DNA of 48,794 bases, from assembly GCF_004745505.1 (NCBI RefSeq), contig NZ_RKLX01000022.1, positions 1 to 48,794 on the forward strand, written 5' to 3'. Position numbers and translations under genes: made by a program. Origin of the DNA: Levilactobacillus suantsaiihabitans (GTDB taxonomy: Bacteria; Bacillota; Bacilli; Lactobacillales; Lactobacillaceae). How positions within the stretch are numbered: position 1 is the stretch's first letter; the number at the start of each line of letters is the position of its first letter. The notes below the pieces were generated by a model that was not told where the DNA came from, ran no database searches, and worked only from the letters and a program-made list of their open reading frames with translations. Shown here piece by piece: positions 8,021 to 16,182 of this stretch.

Positions 8021-8956
8021 CTAGTTAAATGTTTCTAAAGACGTGGTAATCAGCCGGATGAAGGCGTCTCGGTCGAGGTCTAAGAGCACATCGGTATTCT
8101 TGGGCTTGCCAGTCAGTTCGTAATAATCACAAACGGTTTCGCCTCGTACCAATTCACCCTGCGTTTCGACGTCCACGTTCATCAACTCGCTGTGGAACAT
8201 CTCTGGATGCAACAACCAGGCAATCGTACACGGATCGTGTAGCGGCGCGCCTTTGAAGCCCCATTTAGGATTTTCATGGTACAGCTCAAAGAAGTTCAGC
8301 AGGCCGTAAAAGGCGTGGGCCACGGGATTGTCGATTTGGCCGATAGCGTCGATCTCTGGCTTTAAGATCTGCGCCTTGTGAGTGACGTTCAACGGTGCCA
8401 TCGTCAACGGAATGCCGGCGTTGAGCACGATTTTGGCGGCTTCCGGGTCGACGTAGATGTTGAACTCAACGGAAGGCGTCCAGTTGCCCAGCCCCATGGC
8501 ACCACCCATGAAGACGACGCGGGCGATCTTGGCTTTTAACTCGGGATAGACGCGCAAGAATAGGGCCAGGTTGGTCATCGGTCCGGTCACCACCAGCGTC
8601 ACCGGTTCAGCGCTGTGTCGCAAGGTTTGGGCCATCAATTCGATGGCGGTCAAGTCTTGGACCGCAAAATCCGGGTCAGGCAACTCGGCACCGTCCAGTC
8701 CGCTCTTACCGTGAACGTTACCGGCCGTTTCTAACGGCTTTAACAGCGGTGTGCGGTTGCCGCCAGCCACCGGGATCTCTTGGTGGTGCATCAGCGTCAA
8801 GAGCCGCATGGCGTTGTTTAACGTCTTCTCCGGCGTCTGGTTACCGGCCGACGTGGTCACGGCCAACAGGTCGATCTCCGGGTTGGCCAGCGCCAGCATC
8901 ATGGCTAAGGCGTCGTCGTGGCCGGGGTCGCAGTCTAGAATAATCTTCGTTGTCAT
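8021..8956 (-). CDS. Nucleoside hydrolase (IunH/Rih family)
   Basis: Hydrolyses the N-glycosidic bond of ribonucleosides to give a free base and ribose; cytosolic. The calcium-binding signature [13 protein letters not shown] (about residues 8-20) is intact, as are the [14 protein letters not shown] region (about 122-135), the GGAMGLGN segment (about 150-157), [14 protein letters not shown] (about 164-177) and the late [10 protein letters not shown] (about 240-249) that supplies the last metal ligand. The 311-residue length is typical. The pattern fits pyrimidine-preferring or non-specific RihA/RihB enzymes better than a purine-only one, but specificity cannot be read from sequence. AGGAGA precedes the ATG. 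A cre-like site lies at 9003-9017. The divergent LacI regulator beyond the tRNA gene is a possible local regulator. Confidence 0.92.
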   Translation of the reverse strand: MTTKIILDCDPGHDDALAMMLALANPEIDLLAVTTSAGNQTPEKTLNNAMRLLTLMHHQEIPVAGGNRTPLLKPLETAGNVHGKSGLDGAELPDPDFAVQDLTAIELMAQTLRHSAEPVTLVVTGPMTNLALFLRVYPELKAKIARVVFMGGAMGLGNWTPSVEFNIYVDPEAAKIVLNAGIPLTMAPLNVTHKAQILKPEIDAIGQIDNPVAHAFYGLLNFFELYHENPKWGFKGAPLHDPCTIAWLLHPEMFHSELMNVDVETQGELVRGETVCDYYELTGKPKNTDVLLDLDRDAFIRLITTSLETFN

Positions 8957-9002
8957 TATCGTTGTCTCCTCTTCAGGTCATTAGGTCCATTCTAAACGAA
9001 AA

Positions 9003-9017
9003 TGGCAGCGCTTTCTA
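9003..9017 (-). promoter_or_regulatory. Probable cre (CcpA) site upstream of nucleoside hydrolase
   Basis: TAGAAAGCGCTGCCA on the minus strand matches the cre consensus WTGNAANCGNWNNCW with one mismatch (A for T at position 2). It is about 50 bases upstream of the nucleoside hydrolase start, suggesting carbon catabolite control. Confidence 0.55.
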
Positions 9018-9025
9018 CCGGACAC

Positions 9026-9054
9026 AAAAAAATTCTCGCCACCATGACGAGAAT
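9026..9054 (-). terminator. Terminator of the tRNA-Gln gene
   Basis: ATTCTCG and CGAGAAT pair around a nine-base loop on the minus strand and are followed by a run of T. It lies just past the 3' end of the tRNA. Confidence 0.8.
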
Positions 9055-9072
9055 CCACGTTCATCTATTCGA

Positions 9073-9144
9073 TTGGGCTAGCTGGGTTCGAACCAGCGCA
9101 TCACGGGATCAAAACCCGTTGCCTTACCACTTGGCTATAGCCCA
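9073..9144 (-). tRNA. trnQ: tRNA-Gln (anticodon TTG)
   Basis: The minus strand from 9144 folds as a complete 72-nt cloverleaf: acceptor arms TGGGCTA and TAGCCCA, D-loop AGTGGTAAGGC, anticodon stem ACGGG/CCCGT with loop TTTTGAT giving anticodon UUG, and T-arm GCTGG-TTCGAAC-CCAGC. The CCA end is not encoded. It stands alone, followed by its own terminator. Confidence 0.96.
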
Positions 9145-9350
9145 AGAATTGTAGTCATCACTGACCCAACAGAAATAAATTTTATCATTAAGTAGGGGGA
9201 TAACGCAAGTCTTTTTTGAAATTTTTTGCCAAGAGATTTAGTTGCGTCGGTCAAATCAAACCGTTACCATGAATTGTGTAAGCAAAAAGTTGCCGATAAC
9301 CATGATTATTAATATTAATAAACGATTATTAATTATATGAGGTGAAGACA

Positions 9351-10328
9351 TTGACCGGAAAAGTTACGATTAAAGATGTTGCCAAAGCAGCAGGAGTTTC
9401 AGAAGCGACCGTTTCACGGGCGTTAAGCCACAGCCCGCGGGTCAAACGTGACACGAGTCAAAAGATTCAAAATATTGCCAGCAATCTGGGCTACCACCCT
9501 AACGACCTGGCCCGGAGCATTCGCGTCCAGCAAACGCACACCCTGGGGCTAATCATCCCCGACATCCTCAATGCCTTCTTCACCCACCTGAGTCGTGCCA
9601 TCGAAGACGCGGCGTCGCGAGCGGGCTACGACGTGATCTTGGTCAACACGGATGAGAACCTGGCCAAGGAAGCCAGCGGTTTGAATTTGTTATTAGAAAA
9701 ACAGGTCGACGGCGTCATCATCACCAGCGCCGGTGGCCCCACTGACTACGCCGCCATCTTAGGGCCGACGCCGGCCGTCTTCGTGGACCGCATGCCGCCG
9801 ACCCCCAATCACGCGCCTTACGACCGGGTCTTGGTCGACAACGTGCAGGGCACTCGCGCCATCGTCTCCCAGCTGATTGCCCAGGGTGCGACCCGCGTCG
9901 GCATCATCAACAGCGCAGTGTCCTTTACCGCCAGTGAACGTTTGACCGGCTACCAGGAGGCCCTGACCGCGGCCGGCATCGAACCGGACGAGGCCATCGA
10001 GGCTACCGCCCGCACGGACAACAGCAACGTCCAGCAGATGACGCGCCAGCTATTGATCAATCAAAAATGTGACGGCCTGTTTGTTGCCGACAACACCATC
10101 ATGCAAAGCGTCTTGCGCAAGCTTCCGGACCTTGACGTCCCCCACCTGCAACTCGGTGGCTTTGACGACCAGGACTGGTTCGACTTTCTCCCCCAGCCCA
10201 TCGTCACCGCCCGTCAGCCGATTGCCGAACTGGGGCAAACGGCCATCGATCGGCTGGTCGCCAAGATTGAAGACCCCGACCTGTTGCCGGAGGAAATTCG
10301 CCTGGCTGCGACCACCATTTCACGCTAA
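9351..10328 (+). CDS. LacI/GalR family transcriptional regulator
   Basis: DNA-binding repressor with an N-terminal helix-turn-helix (VTIKDVAKAAGVSEATVSRALSHSPRV, about residues 5-28), the hinge region YHPNDLARSIRVQQTHTLGLIIPDI, and a C-terminal periplasmic-binding-like sensor domain with VFVDR, GGFDDQDW and TARQPIAELG typical of RbsR-like members. TTG at 9351 is chosen because GAGGTGA lies five bases upstream; the earlier in-frame GTG at 9342 is part of that site. The 325-residue length is normal. The 3' end overlaps the convergent pentapeptide-repeat gene by nine bases. The effector is unknown. The sensor type and the neighbouring nucleoside hydrolase make ribose or nucleoside control possible. 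The region 9145-9350 upstream is AT-rich, with palindromic ATTATTAATATTAATAA near 9307 as a candidate autoregulatory operator. Confidence 0.92.
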   Translation: MTGKVTIKDVAKAAGVSEATVSRALSHSPRVKRDTSQKIQNIASNLGYHPNDLARSIRVQQTHTLGLIIPDILNAFFTHLSRAIEDAASRAGYDVILVNTDENLAKEASGLNLLLEKQVDGVIITSAGGPTDYAAILGPTPAVFVDRMPPTPNHAPYDRVLVDNVQGTRAIVSQLIAQGATRVGIINSAVSFTASERLTGYQEALTAAGIEPDEAIEATARTDNSNVQQMTRQLLINQKCDGLFVADNTIMQSVLRKLPDLDVPHLQLGGFDDQDWFDFLPQPIVTARQPIAELGQTAIDRLVAKIEDPDLLPEEIRLAATTISR

Positions 10329-10952
10329 CGTAATTCCCAGAAATAACCGGGCCAAATACGCCGCTTGCGTTTCATTGAACCGGCAGTCACGGACCGCCCA
10401 GTCGGACACCCGCAGTGTTTCAAAGCGGCAGGTACTCAGGTCATGGTGTTTCAGCGAGGTGCCCGAAAAATCGGCCTGGTTCAGGTCGCAGTCGGTGAAT
10501 TGACACTGTTTCAGCGTACTTTCCCAGCAGTTCAGTTCCGTGAGCTTGCTGTGCTGAAACGCGACCTGGGTCAGCTTGGTTTCATTAAAATTCGTCAATG
10601 AGCCGTCACAGTCCACGAACGTGACGGCTTTTAGGGTGCCGTGATCCAGGGTCGTGCCGACCAACTTGCAGTTTTCAAACCGGACGCGAAACAGGCTGAT
10701 ACCCGTGAAATCGCAGTTGACCAGCGTACAATTGCGAAACAGCGTATCGGTCACCTCGAAGCGATTGAAGGTGTCGCCCATGAACACCATCCCCGATAAC
10801 GTCGACTGGTCGATCAGCGGGTGTTCCAACTGCTGTTCCGTGATGGTTTCTTGTTTCATGGCCACCTGGGCCAACAGGTGGTCTTCGGCTTGGGTGATGC
10901 TCGTGAAGGACTGGGGAATCAGGACTTCGGTGGGAATTTGGGGTGCTTGCAT
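10320..10952 (-). CDS. Pentapeptide-repeat protein
   Basis: 210-residue cytosolic protein with a right-handed quadrilateral beta-helix of pentapeptide repeats. The A(D/N)LXX-like periodicity is visible from about residue 60 to 195, for example TLFRNCTLVNCDFTGISLFRVRFENCKLVG and QCQFTDCDLNQADFSG. Qnr-like gyrase-protecting proteins share this fold, but so do many unrelated proteins, so no function is claimed. AAAAGGAG sits nine bases upstream of the ATG. It is convergent with the LacI gene and overlaps its end by nine bases. Confidence 0.88.
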   Translation of the reverse strand: MQAPQIPTEVLIPQSFTSITQAEDHLLAQVAMKQETITEQQLEHPLIDQSTLSGMVFMGDTFNRFEVTDTLFRNCTLVNCDFTGISLFRVRFENCKLVGTTLDHGTLKAVTFVDCDGSLTNFNETKLTQVAFQHSKLTELNCWESTLKQCQFTDCDLNQADFSGTSLKHHDLSTCRFETLRVSDWAVRDCRFNETQAAYLARLFLGITLA

Positions 10953-11148
10953 GGTGTTTCAGCTCCTTTTAGGGGTAGTATATCGCAATACCAGGCGACT
11001 GAATAGCATGATAATCACGCCTTCGTCAACCTTTTTTAGCACAAGATTATCCGCTCAATCAACCAATTCCAAGTGATCCCATCTCTGCTTGTCATCCCCT
11101 AATTCATCCCGTACACTAAAACTTATCAGGAAAATTCTCGAAAAAAAA

Positions 11149-11180
11149 ACGAACCACCCTGGCTGGGGTAGCTCGTTTTT
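11149..11180. terminator. Hairpin terminator in the 10953-11630 spacer
   Basis: ACGAACCACCC pairs with GGGGTAGCTCGT, with A-rich sequence on the left and TTTTT on the right, so it could act in both directions. No gene ends directly beside it. Confidence 0.55.
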
Positions 11181-11307
11181 GCTTTACTCGCCAATCCAGC
11201 CACGCGAAGGTAGTGGCGGTACTTTTCACAAGATTGATGAGGTGCTTGGAAAAGGATTGGTGAGGTTGTTGCTGTTGATTGTGGGTTGGGCGGCTTTTTG
11301 CATGGGC

Positions 11308-11595
11308 GAGGTTCGCTCAGAGCGTTGCGGCCGCTCTCACCCTGTCTATCCGGAAACTGGCGGCCTCCGAAACGTGTTCCGCGAGCTAGACTCCTGCGCT
11401 TAACCCAGCCAAGAAAATTTCCCAAGCCCAGGGTGGATTCTCCTTGCTGGTAAGGTTCGCTCAGGGCGTTGCGGCCGCTCTTGCCCCATCTATCCGGAAA
11501 CCAGCGGCCGCCGAAACGTGTTCCGCAGGGCAGCTGGTTCCGCTTAACACCGCTAAGCAAATAACCCAAACCCAGGGTTATTCACTTAGCGCCGT
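11308..11595. repeat. Two-unit tandem repeat, 144-bp period, structured
   Basis: The core GGTTCGCTCAG-GCGTTGCGGCCGCTCT, then CTATCCGGAAAC and CGAAACGTGTTCCG, occurs at 11310 and again at 11454. Each unit ends in an imperfect hairpin whose sequence differs between units (TTAACACCGCTAAG with CTTAGCGCCGTTAA in the second, CTTAACCCAGCCAAG with CTTGCTGGTAAG in the first). A 147-codon open frame crosses it on the minus strand, but the repeated peptide, rich in Gly/Arg and without a start signal, looks non-coding. Confidence 0.7.
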
Positions 11596-11630
11596 TAATG
11601 CTCGCCAGCTTAGCGCCCTGCTCCACACTC

Positions 11631-12023
11631 TTACTTTAAAATCTCACAAAACTCAATCGTCTCATGGTTTGGTCCCAAAATGTTGAAGAACCGAATGCCC
11701 TTGTCCCAGAATGATGGGATAGATTGGATTTCGTCGTTGACCAGGTCTAAGCCCTGTTCCTTAGCGGCGGCGAAGGCCTTGTCGACGTCCGTGGTGTTGA
11801 GTGAGATGTGGTTGATGGCGCCGGCCGTTGGGTTGGTCGGGTCGCCTTCCCAGGTTTCAATCGTCAAGTTGCCCAATCGCATGAAGGCACAGCGGTTGTC
11901 GCCATTGGGAAATAGCCCAGCGCGCTCAAAGCCCAACGATTCGTAAAACGCCATCGTCTTGTCTAAGTCTGCCGTGGGAATTCCCACGTGTTGAATTCCA
12001 GTAATAAAGTCTTGAACTGCCAT
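11631..12023 (-). CDS. VOC (glyoxalase/bleomycin-resistance fold) family protein
   Basis: 130-residue vicinal-oxygen-chelate protein with two beta-alpha-beta-beta-beta modules: ITGIQHVGIPTADLDKTMAFYESLGFE (residues 7-33) and AINHISLNTTDVDKAFAAAKEQGLDLV (about 69-95), ending in ILGPNHETIEFCEI. Candidate metal ligands are His12, Glu56, His72 and Glu122 in the usual family places. It is the last gene of a leftward operon with a fructokinase-like ROK protein, a zinc dehydrogenase and a membrane protein, starting 13 bases after the membrane protein's stop. Context suggests a role in handling a sugar or polyol intermediate, such as epimerisation or reactive-carbonyl removal; this is inference. AGGAGC precedes the ATG. 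Confidence 0.87.
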   Translation of the reverse strand: MAVQDFITGIQHVGIPTADLDKTMAFYESLGFERAGLFPNGDNRCAFMRLGNLTIETWEGDPTNPTAGAINHISLNTTDVDKAFAAAKEQGLDLVNDEIQSIPSFWDKGIRFFNILGPNHETIEFCEILK

Positions 12024-12036
12024 TTTGCATTAGCTC

Positions 12037-12816
12037 CTATTCAATCTTTTGTCCGACATCAACGGCCTGGTGCTTCAGCTTCGGGAAGATCACCTTGTCG
12101 GCCACCCCGGTAATCCCACCTTGGGCGAGGAAGGCAAAGACCGTCCCCAACCCGAAGTTGGTAAATTGCCGCGTGATGACCAAAGCGATAACTGCCATGA
12201 TGGTCGGCGGAATGTAAGACGCCCACATGGCTTTGGCCGCTTGCCCCTTAAAGTAGCGGAAACGCAGGATCTGCATCAAGTCATCGGCCGGGTGCAACAC
12301 CAAGTTGACCCGTTGGTAAATGGAAATGGCGACCGCGATAAACGCGACACCTAAGAAGTTCAGCGCGACGTAGAGGATGACCATCCCCGTACTGCGTGCC
12401 TCGGGAAGGCCGGCAAATAACGCCGGATATTTCCCATCAAAGAAGTCCTCAAACACTTGAATCAACGCGGAGAACGGGACCATGAAGACCATGTTTCCGG
12501 CGATTCGTTTCCAATCCCAGTGGTGAATCAAGATGGCATTTAACACCGCCGTCAAGAATCCCATGATCAGAAACGCCCAAAACAGGTTCCAATGAAAGGC
12601 CGTTCCCAAGTTGGCTTCGGCTGCGGACCAGTAGGCCGCCCCCAAGAAGGACGGGTGAATCTTAGCGCTCGTGACCAACGTCAACACGTTACCGGCCGAG
12701 TTGATGACCAGTGACAGTGCGAAGTAGGCAATCGCCTTGGACATGGAAATCGTCCGTTGGTTACTTACCGTAACGTCGGCACCCGTATTCAAATCGCTTG
12801 CTGCTTCAACTTTCAC
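12037..12816 (-). CDS. YitT/YczE-like multi-pass membrane protein
   Basis: 259-residue integral membrane protein with about five or six hydrophobic segments (roughly 28-50, 70-95, 108-125, 145-168, 205-225, 228-245). The first helix AYFALSLVINSAGNVLTLVTSAK and the W-containing loop resemble the YczE/YyaS/YitT group, whose biochemical role is unsettled. It starts with GTG at 12816; an internal ATG (MSKAIAYF) is a possible alternative. It sits 18 bases after the polyol dehydrogenase gene and before the VOC gene in the same operon, which has no other transporter. It may therefore import or export the operon's substrate. That is a guess from context, not from family knowledge. Confidence 0.65.
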   Translation of the reverse strand: MKVEAASDLNTGADVTVSNQRTISMSKAIAYFALSLVINSAGNVLTLVTSAKIHPSFLGAAYWSAAEANLGTAFHWNLFWAFLIMGFLTAVLNAILIHHWDWKRIAGNMVFMVPFSALIQVFEDFFDGKYPALFAGLPEARSTGMVILYVALNFLGVAFIAVAISIYQRVNLVLHPADDLMQILRFRYFKGQAAKAMWASYIPPTIMAVIALVITRQFTNFGLGTVFAFLAQGGITGVADKVIFPKLKHQAVDVGQKIE

Positions 12817-12834
12817 AATAATCCCTTACCTTTA

Positions 12835-13836
12835 CTAGTCACTCACTTTAACGACAGCCTTGCTGACACCAGCAACCTTGCCGTTTAAGACATCCTCAAC
12901 TTGTTCCAAACTGACTTCGTGGCTGATCAAGGATTCCACATCCAATTGACCGCTGGACAACAGGGCGATCCCGTCTTCGAAGGCGTAGGGGTTGATAAAG
13001 GCCCCTTGGATCTTCAATTGCTTTTGGTAAACTTCGTAGGTGTTCATGGAGAAGGTCTGATTTGGCTTCCCAACACCGAACATCAGGACTTGGGCGCCCT
13101 TCTTCGTGGCTTCAACGGCTTGTTCTTGCGTTTGTGGCAACCCCACGGCTTCAATCACAACGTCGTAGTCGGCAGGAATGCTGTCACGCGTGGTGTTGTA
13201 GGTGTTGGTAACGCCAAATTTTTCCTTGTTGAAGGCTAATTTTTCGTCCACGATACCAGCAAAATCAACTTGGTGCACCCCGTAAGCTTGTAATAATTGC
13301 ACAAATAATTGCCCCATGAAACCATCGCCGATGACCAATGCCTTTTGGTAAGGCTTAACGCTCAGTAAGCTCATGCCATGAACCGCACAAGAGATGGGTT
13401 CAGTCGCGGCAGCGGCCTTTAAAGACACGTTGTCAGGAATTGGGTAAACGACGGATGAAGGTGCCGTGAAGGATTCTTCCAAGCCACCATCGCGGGTCAC
13501 CCCAACGGCGGACAGGTTGTCACACAGTTCTGGGCGGTCGGTCCGGCAGTATTCGCATTGGCCACAGTAGATGTTGGGGTCAACGGTAACTCGGTCGCCG
13601 ACTTTCACGTTGGTAACGTCACTACCGATAGCGGCAACGATCCCGGAGTTTTCGTGGCCCAACACGATTGGTGGCACAGCGTCAGCAGACCCTGGCAAAC
13701 CGGCGTAAAGGGCCCGGTCAGTCCCACAGATGCCAGCGTAGGCGGTGTTGACCAATACTTCGTTGGCTTTAACCTCTGGCTTGGCGACGTCTTGGATCTC
13801 CATCTTTTTGGTTCCCGTTAAAACTAAGGCTTTCAT
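12835..13836 (-). CDS. Zinc-dependent alcohol/polyol dehydrogenase (MDR family)
   Basis: 333-residue medium-chain dehydrogenase that oxidises an alcohol or polyol with NAD(P)+. Catalytic zinc ligands are visible in GICGTD (Cys37) and LGHENSG (His60, Glu61). The structural zinc site with four cysteines is in NIYCGQCEYCRTDRPELC (about 93-110). The cofactor domain starts at ALVIGDGFMGQLFVQLL (about 163-179), a modified GxGxxG. The overall pattern matches sorbitol, iditol and arabitol dehydrogenases. It lies between a ROK fructokinase-like gene and a membrane protein gene, with 20-base gaps, so a polyol-to-ketose oxidation followed by phosphorylation is a reasonable reading. GAGAGGGAG precedes the ATG. 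Confidence 0.9.
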   Translation of the reverse strand: MKALVLTGTKKMEIQDVAKPEVKANEVLVNTAYAGICGTDRALYAGLPGSADAVPPIVLGHENSGIVAAIGSDVTNVKVGDRVTVDPNIYCGQCEYCRTDRPELCDNLSAVGVTRDGGLEESFTAPSSVVYPIPDNVSLKAAAATEPISCAVHGMSLLSVKPYQKALVIGDGFMGQLFVQLLQAYGVHQVDFAGIVDEKLAFNKEKFGVTNTYNTTRDSIPADYDVVIEAVGLPQTQEQAVEATKKGAQVLMFGVGKPNQTFSMNTYEVYQKQLKIQGAFINPYAFEDGIALLSSGQLDVESLISHEVSLEQVEDVLNGKVAGVSKAVVKVSD

Positions 13837-13856
13837 AAGTTAAAATTCTCCCTCTC

Positions 13857-14732
13857 TTACTTGTTGTATTCGTTAAGTGCTAAGGCAAAGTCCCCTAGCG
13901 TGGCTGAACCATTGTCTTTGACGGCCGGCATCACGATGTAATCCGTGAGCTTGCCGACGTTGACATAATCATTCAATAACTCAGCAAATTCGTGCCGCAC
14001 CTTTTTCAAGAAGGTCTCGCTGACGACACCGCCACCAAAGACGATTTTGTCGGGCCGCATCATCAACGTGACTTGCAGGGCTGCTTGCGCAACGTAGTAG
14101 GCCATGATGTCCCAAACGTGGTCGGTCAACGGCACGTCCTTACCGGGTTTCCCCAGCCGCGCGTCGAACGTGGGCCCGCTGACCAGACCTTCCAAGCAAT
14201 CCCCGTGAAATGGGCAAATGCCGGCGAAATTCAAATCGTCGGGGTGGCGCTTCAAGCGAACGTGCCCCATTTCAGGATGCCCCAAGCTGCCGACGAAATG
14301 CCCGTTAATGACGGCGCCGGCCCCCACGCCGGTCCCAATCGTGAAGTAAACTAACGAGTCAATATTTTCATTGAACAGCGTGGACATCACGTACTCGCCA
14401 TAAGCAGAGCCATTCACGTCGGACGTCCAGTACATCGGCACGTCTAGTTCCTGCTTCAGCCGGCCCACGAAATCCGTGTTGGCCCAGCCCGGCTTCGGCG
14501 TGTTGGTGATGTACCCGTACTTCGGCGAGTTGTGCCGCAGTTCGATGGGCCCAAAGGATGAAATGGCAATCGCCTTTAGTTCTGGGAACTGCTTAAAGTA
14601 CGCGATGGTCTTGCTTAAGGTTTCTTCCGGGGTCGTGGTCGGAATCCGCACCTTGTCCTTGGTTTGATAATCTTCGTTACCGATTGCACAAACAAACTTG
14701 GTTCCCCCAGCTTCAATACTTCCGAGTTGCAT
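13857..14732 (-). CDS. ROK family sugar kinase, fructokinase-like
   Basis: Phosphorylates a hexose, by similarity fructose to fructose-6-phosphate (ScrK/GmuE/YdhR type). Seen are the N-terminal phosphate motif GSIEAGGTKFVCAIG (residues 4-18), the central YFTIGTGVGAGAVINGHFVGSLGHPEMGHV (about 134-163), and the zinc motif HPDDLNFAGICPFHGDCLEGLVSGP with His and three Cys (from about residue 167). GGAGG eight bases upstream fixes the ATG at 14732; an upstream in-frame ATG adds residues without a good ribosome site. The 291-residue length is typical. It is the first gene of the four-gene leftward operon. Two cre-like sites at 14912 and 14981 point to CcpA control. Confidence 0.92.
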   Translation of the reverse strand: MQLGSIEAGGTKFVCAIGNEDYQTKDKVRIPTTTPEETLSKTIAYFKQFPELKAIAISSFGPIELRHNSPKYGYITNTPKPGWANTDFVGRLKQELDVPMYWTSDVNGSAYGEYVMSTLFNENIDSLVYFTIGTGVGAGAVINGHFVGSLGHPEMGHVRLKRHPDDLNFAGICPFHGDCLEGLVSGPTFDARLGKPGKDVPLTDHVWDIMAYYVAQAALQVTLMMRPDKIVFGGGVVSETFLKKVRHEFAELLNDYVNVGKLTDYIVMPAVKDNGSATLGDFALALNEYNK

Positions 14733-14911
14733 AGTTGCTACCTCCATATTTACGCCGGGGGCCGTGACCCGCGGCACCTTTTATCTAAGTTATGATGACT
14801 GATACAGTCATTTTTAAATCGTTTTCAGTATAGCAACCTCCCAGCGAAATTTTAAGGCGTTTTTCCGCATCGAATTTTCAGAAAAGACGCCAAAATCGCA
14901 TGATTATCGAA

Positions 14912-14926
14912 ATGCAAACGATTGTA
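14912..14926 (+). promoter_or_regulatory. cre-like site, one mismatch
   Basis: ATGCAAACGATTGTA fits the cre consensus WTGNAANCGNWNNCW except T for C at position 14. It lies 180 bases upstream of the ROK kinase start, overlapping a TACAAT box on the minus strand, a position suited to repression. Confidence 0.5.
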
Positions 14927-14980
14927 TTTATCGTGAAATTAGTCACTTGTTCGACAAAAAAGGGCGTTTTGTTCAGTTAC

Positions 14981-14995
14981 TGGTAACGCTTTCAT
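14981..14995 (-). promoter_or_regulatory. cre (CcpA) site upstream of the ROK operon
   Basis: ATGAAAGCGTTACCA on the minus strand is a perfect match to the cre consensus. The spacer 14733-15159 also has a GC-rich hairpin at about 15013-15044 but no gene that could be supported. Confidence 0.75.
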
Positions 14996-15159
14996 TATCT
15001 TTCAGCCCTGAAAGGCGCCCCGCCAATTGCGACGGGACGCCTCTGGATGATGCTATTTTTTTGGTTGGTGGTGCTACTGAATGCACTACCGCAACGTGCG
15101 CCACTGGCCCGACTTGGGCACGCCACCTCACCAACCCAGCGCCCCAAGACCGGGGCCGG

Positions 15160-16047
15160 TCACGACCTAGTCAACGTCGTCCGCAAGATGGTCAGCACCT
15201 GTTGCTGGGCCGGGGTCAAGACGTGTGACGACCGGTAAACGATACTCGACAGAAACGCGGGTTGCTCGTCATCTAGCAATTCCAACCGCGCCACATCGGG
15301 ACGGTGCTGGTCAACAATGCCCGTTAGGAAAGTGACCCCCACATTTTCCGCGACTAGATTCATAATCGCATGGGTATCCGTCGCCCGGAAAACAACGTCT
15401 GGTCGGAAATGGTTCCGCCGCGTTAACAGATTAAATGCCGTGTTATGCACAAAACTATGATTAAAGAGAACAAACTTTTCTTGCTTCAATTCACTAAAGT
15501 AAATCCGTTTGCGCTTGGCTAACGGGTGCGCCGCCGACACAAAGATGTTGAACGGTTGGCGATCAAATTCTTCGGCAATCAACGACTTATAGGCAAGCGG
15601 TGCCGTCGACCCTAATAAGGCCAGGTCCGCCTGCCCATCACGCAGGGCATTCCGGAGCCAGACCGACCCGCCCGTCAAGGTTCGGATATCTGCCAACATC
15701 CCCCGTTTCTGCAGAGACGCCGCCACCTGGGGAAAGTAGTAATTTTCGATGATCGGCGGGAGTCCCAAAACCGTCTGATCCTGCGTTAAGTGCGTAATCT
15801 CCTGATGGGCCAAGGCCAGCTCTTGGAGCACTGATTCCGCGTGAACGGCCAGCTGCCGGCCACTTGCTGTTACCACCAATTCATGATGAACCCGGTCCCG
15901 CAAGACGAGTTTCGCCTGAAATTCGGCCTCTAATCGCTGAATCGCCATGGTGATTGTCGGCTGGGTAACGCCAAATTCGTTAGCCACCTGCGAAAAGTTT
16001 TTTAATTTAATTAGGCGATCGAAATAGGCCAAGTCTTTTGTGTTCAT
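15160..16047 (-). CDS. mleR: LysR family regulator of malolactic fermentation
   Basis: 295-residue LysR-type regulator. The N-terminal winged helix-turn-helix (FDRLIKLKNFSQVANEFGVTQPTITMAIQRLEAEFQAKLVLRD, about residues 9-51) is followed by a substrate-binding domain with ENYYFPQVAASL and LVAENVGVTFLTGIV. It is divergent from mleS with 135 bases between, the classical mleR-mleS arrangement, and so probably activates mleS in response to L-malate. Its start is the ATG at 16047, after AAAGGGG. A LysR-box-like palindrome lies between the genes. Confidence 0.9.
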   Translation of the reverse strand: MNTKDLAYFDRLIKLKNFSQVANEFGVTQPTITMAIQRLEAEFQAKLVLRDRVHHELVVTASGRQLAVHAESVLQELALAHQEITHLTQDQTVLGLPPIIENYYFPQVAASLQKRGMLADIRTLTGGSVWLRNALRDGQADLALLGSTAPLAYKSLIAEEFDRQPFNIFVSAAHPLAKRKRIYFSELKQEKFVLFNHSFVHNTAFNLLTRRNHFRPDVVFRATDTHAIMNLVAENVGVTFLTGIVDQHRPDVARLELLDDEQPAFLSSIVYRSSHVLTPAQQQVLTILRTTLTRS

Positions 16048-16084
16048 TTTAACACCCCTTTGTCACACTGATTGTAACCCCATT

Positions 16085-16099
16085 ATAAATTATTTTTAT
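16085..16099. promoter_or_regulatory. LysR-box-like palindrome (MleR operator candidate)
   Basis: ATAAATTATTTTTAT is an inverted repeat (ATAAA, five bases, TTTAT) of the T-N11-A type, lying about 15 bases upstream of the mleS -35 box and 40 bases from the mleR start. Its position suits both activation of mleS and autoregulation. Confidence 0.5.
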
Positions 16100-16113
16100 A
16101 GTCGCTGCCACAT

Positions 16114-16143
16114 TTGACTATACCCGCCTCCCGCCGCTATGCT
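16114..16143 (+). promoter_or_regulatory. mleS promoter
   Basis: TTGACT at 16114-16119 and TATGCT at 16138-16143 are separated by 18 bases. Transcription would start about 30 bases before the ribosome site GGAGG of mleS. The weak -10 fits an activator-dependent promoter. Confidence 0.55.
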
Positions 16144-16182
16144 GTTTCTATAGAGTTAATCAAATAACTGGAGGCATCATTT

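Noticed and set aside
11126-11569. 147-codon minus-strand open frame with repeated GTRFGGRWFPDR-like peptide
   Set aside because: It lies over the 144-bp tandem repeat and a terminator, has no ribosome site, and its peptide repeat merely mirrors the DNA repeat.
15013-15060. GC-rich hairpin AGGCGCCCCGCC/GACGGGACGCCT between the ROK operon and mleR as terminator
   Set aside because: No T-run follows directly on either strand (the T7 run is about 10 bases away), so terminator function is not supported.
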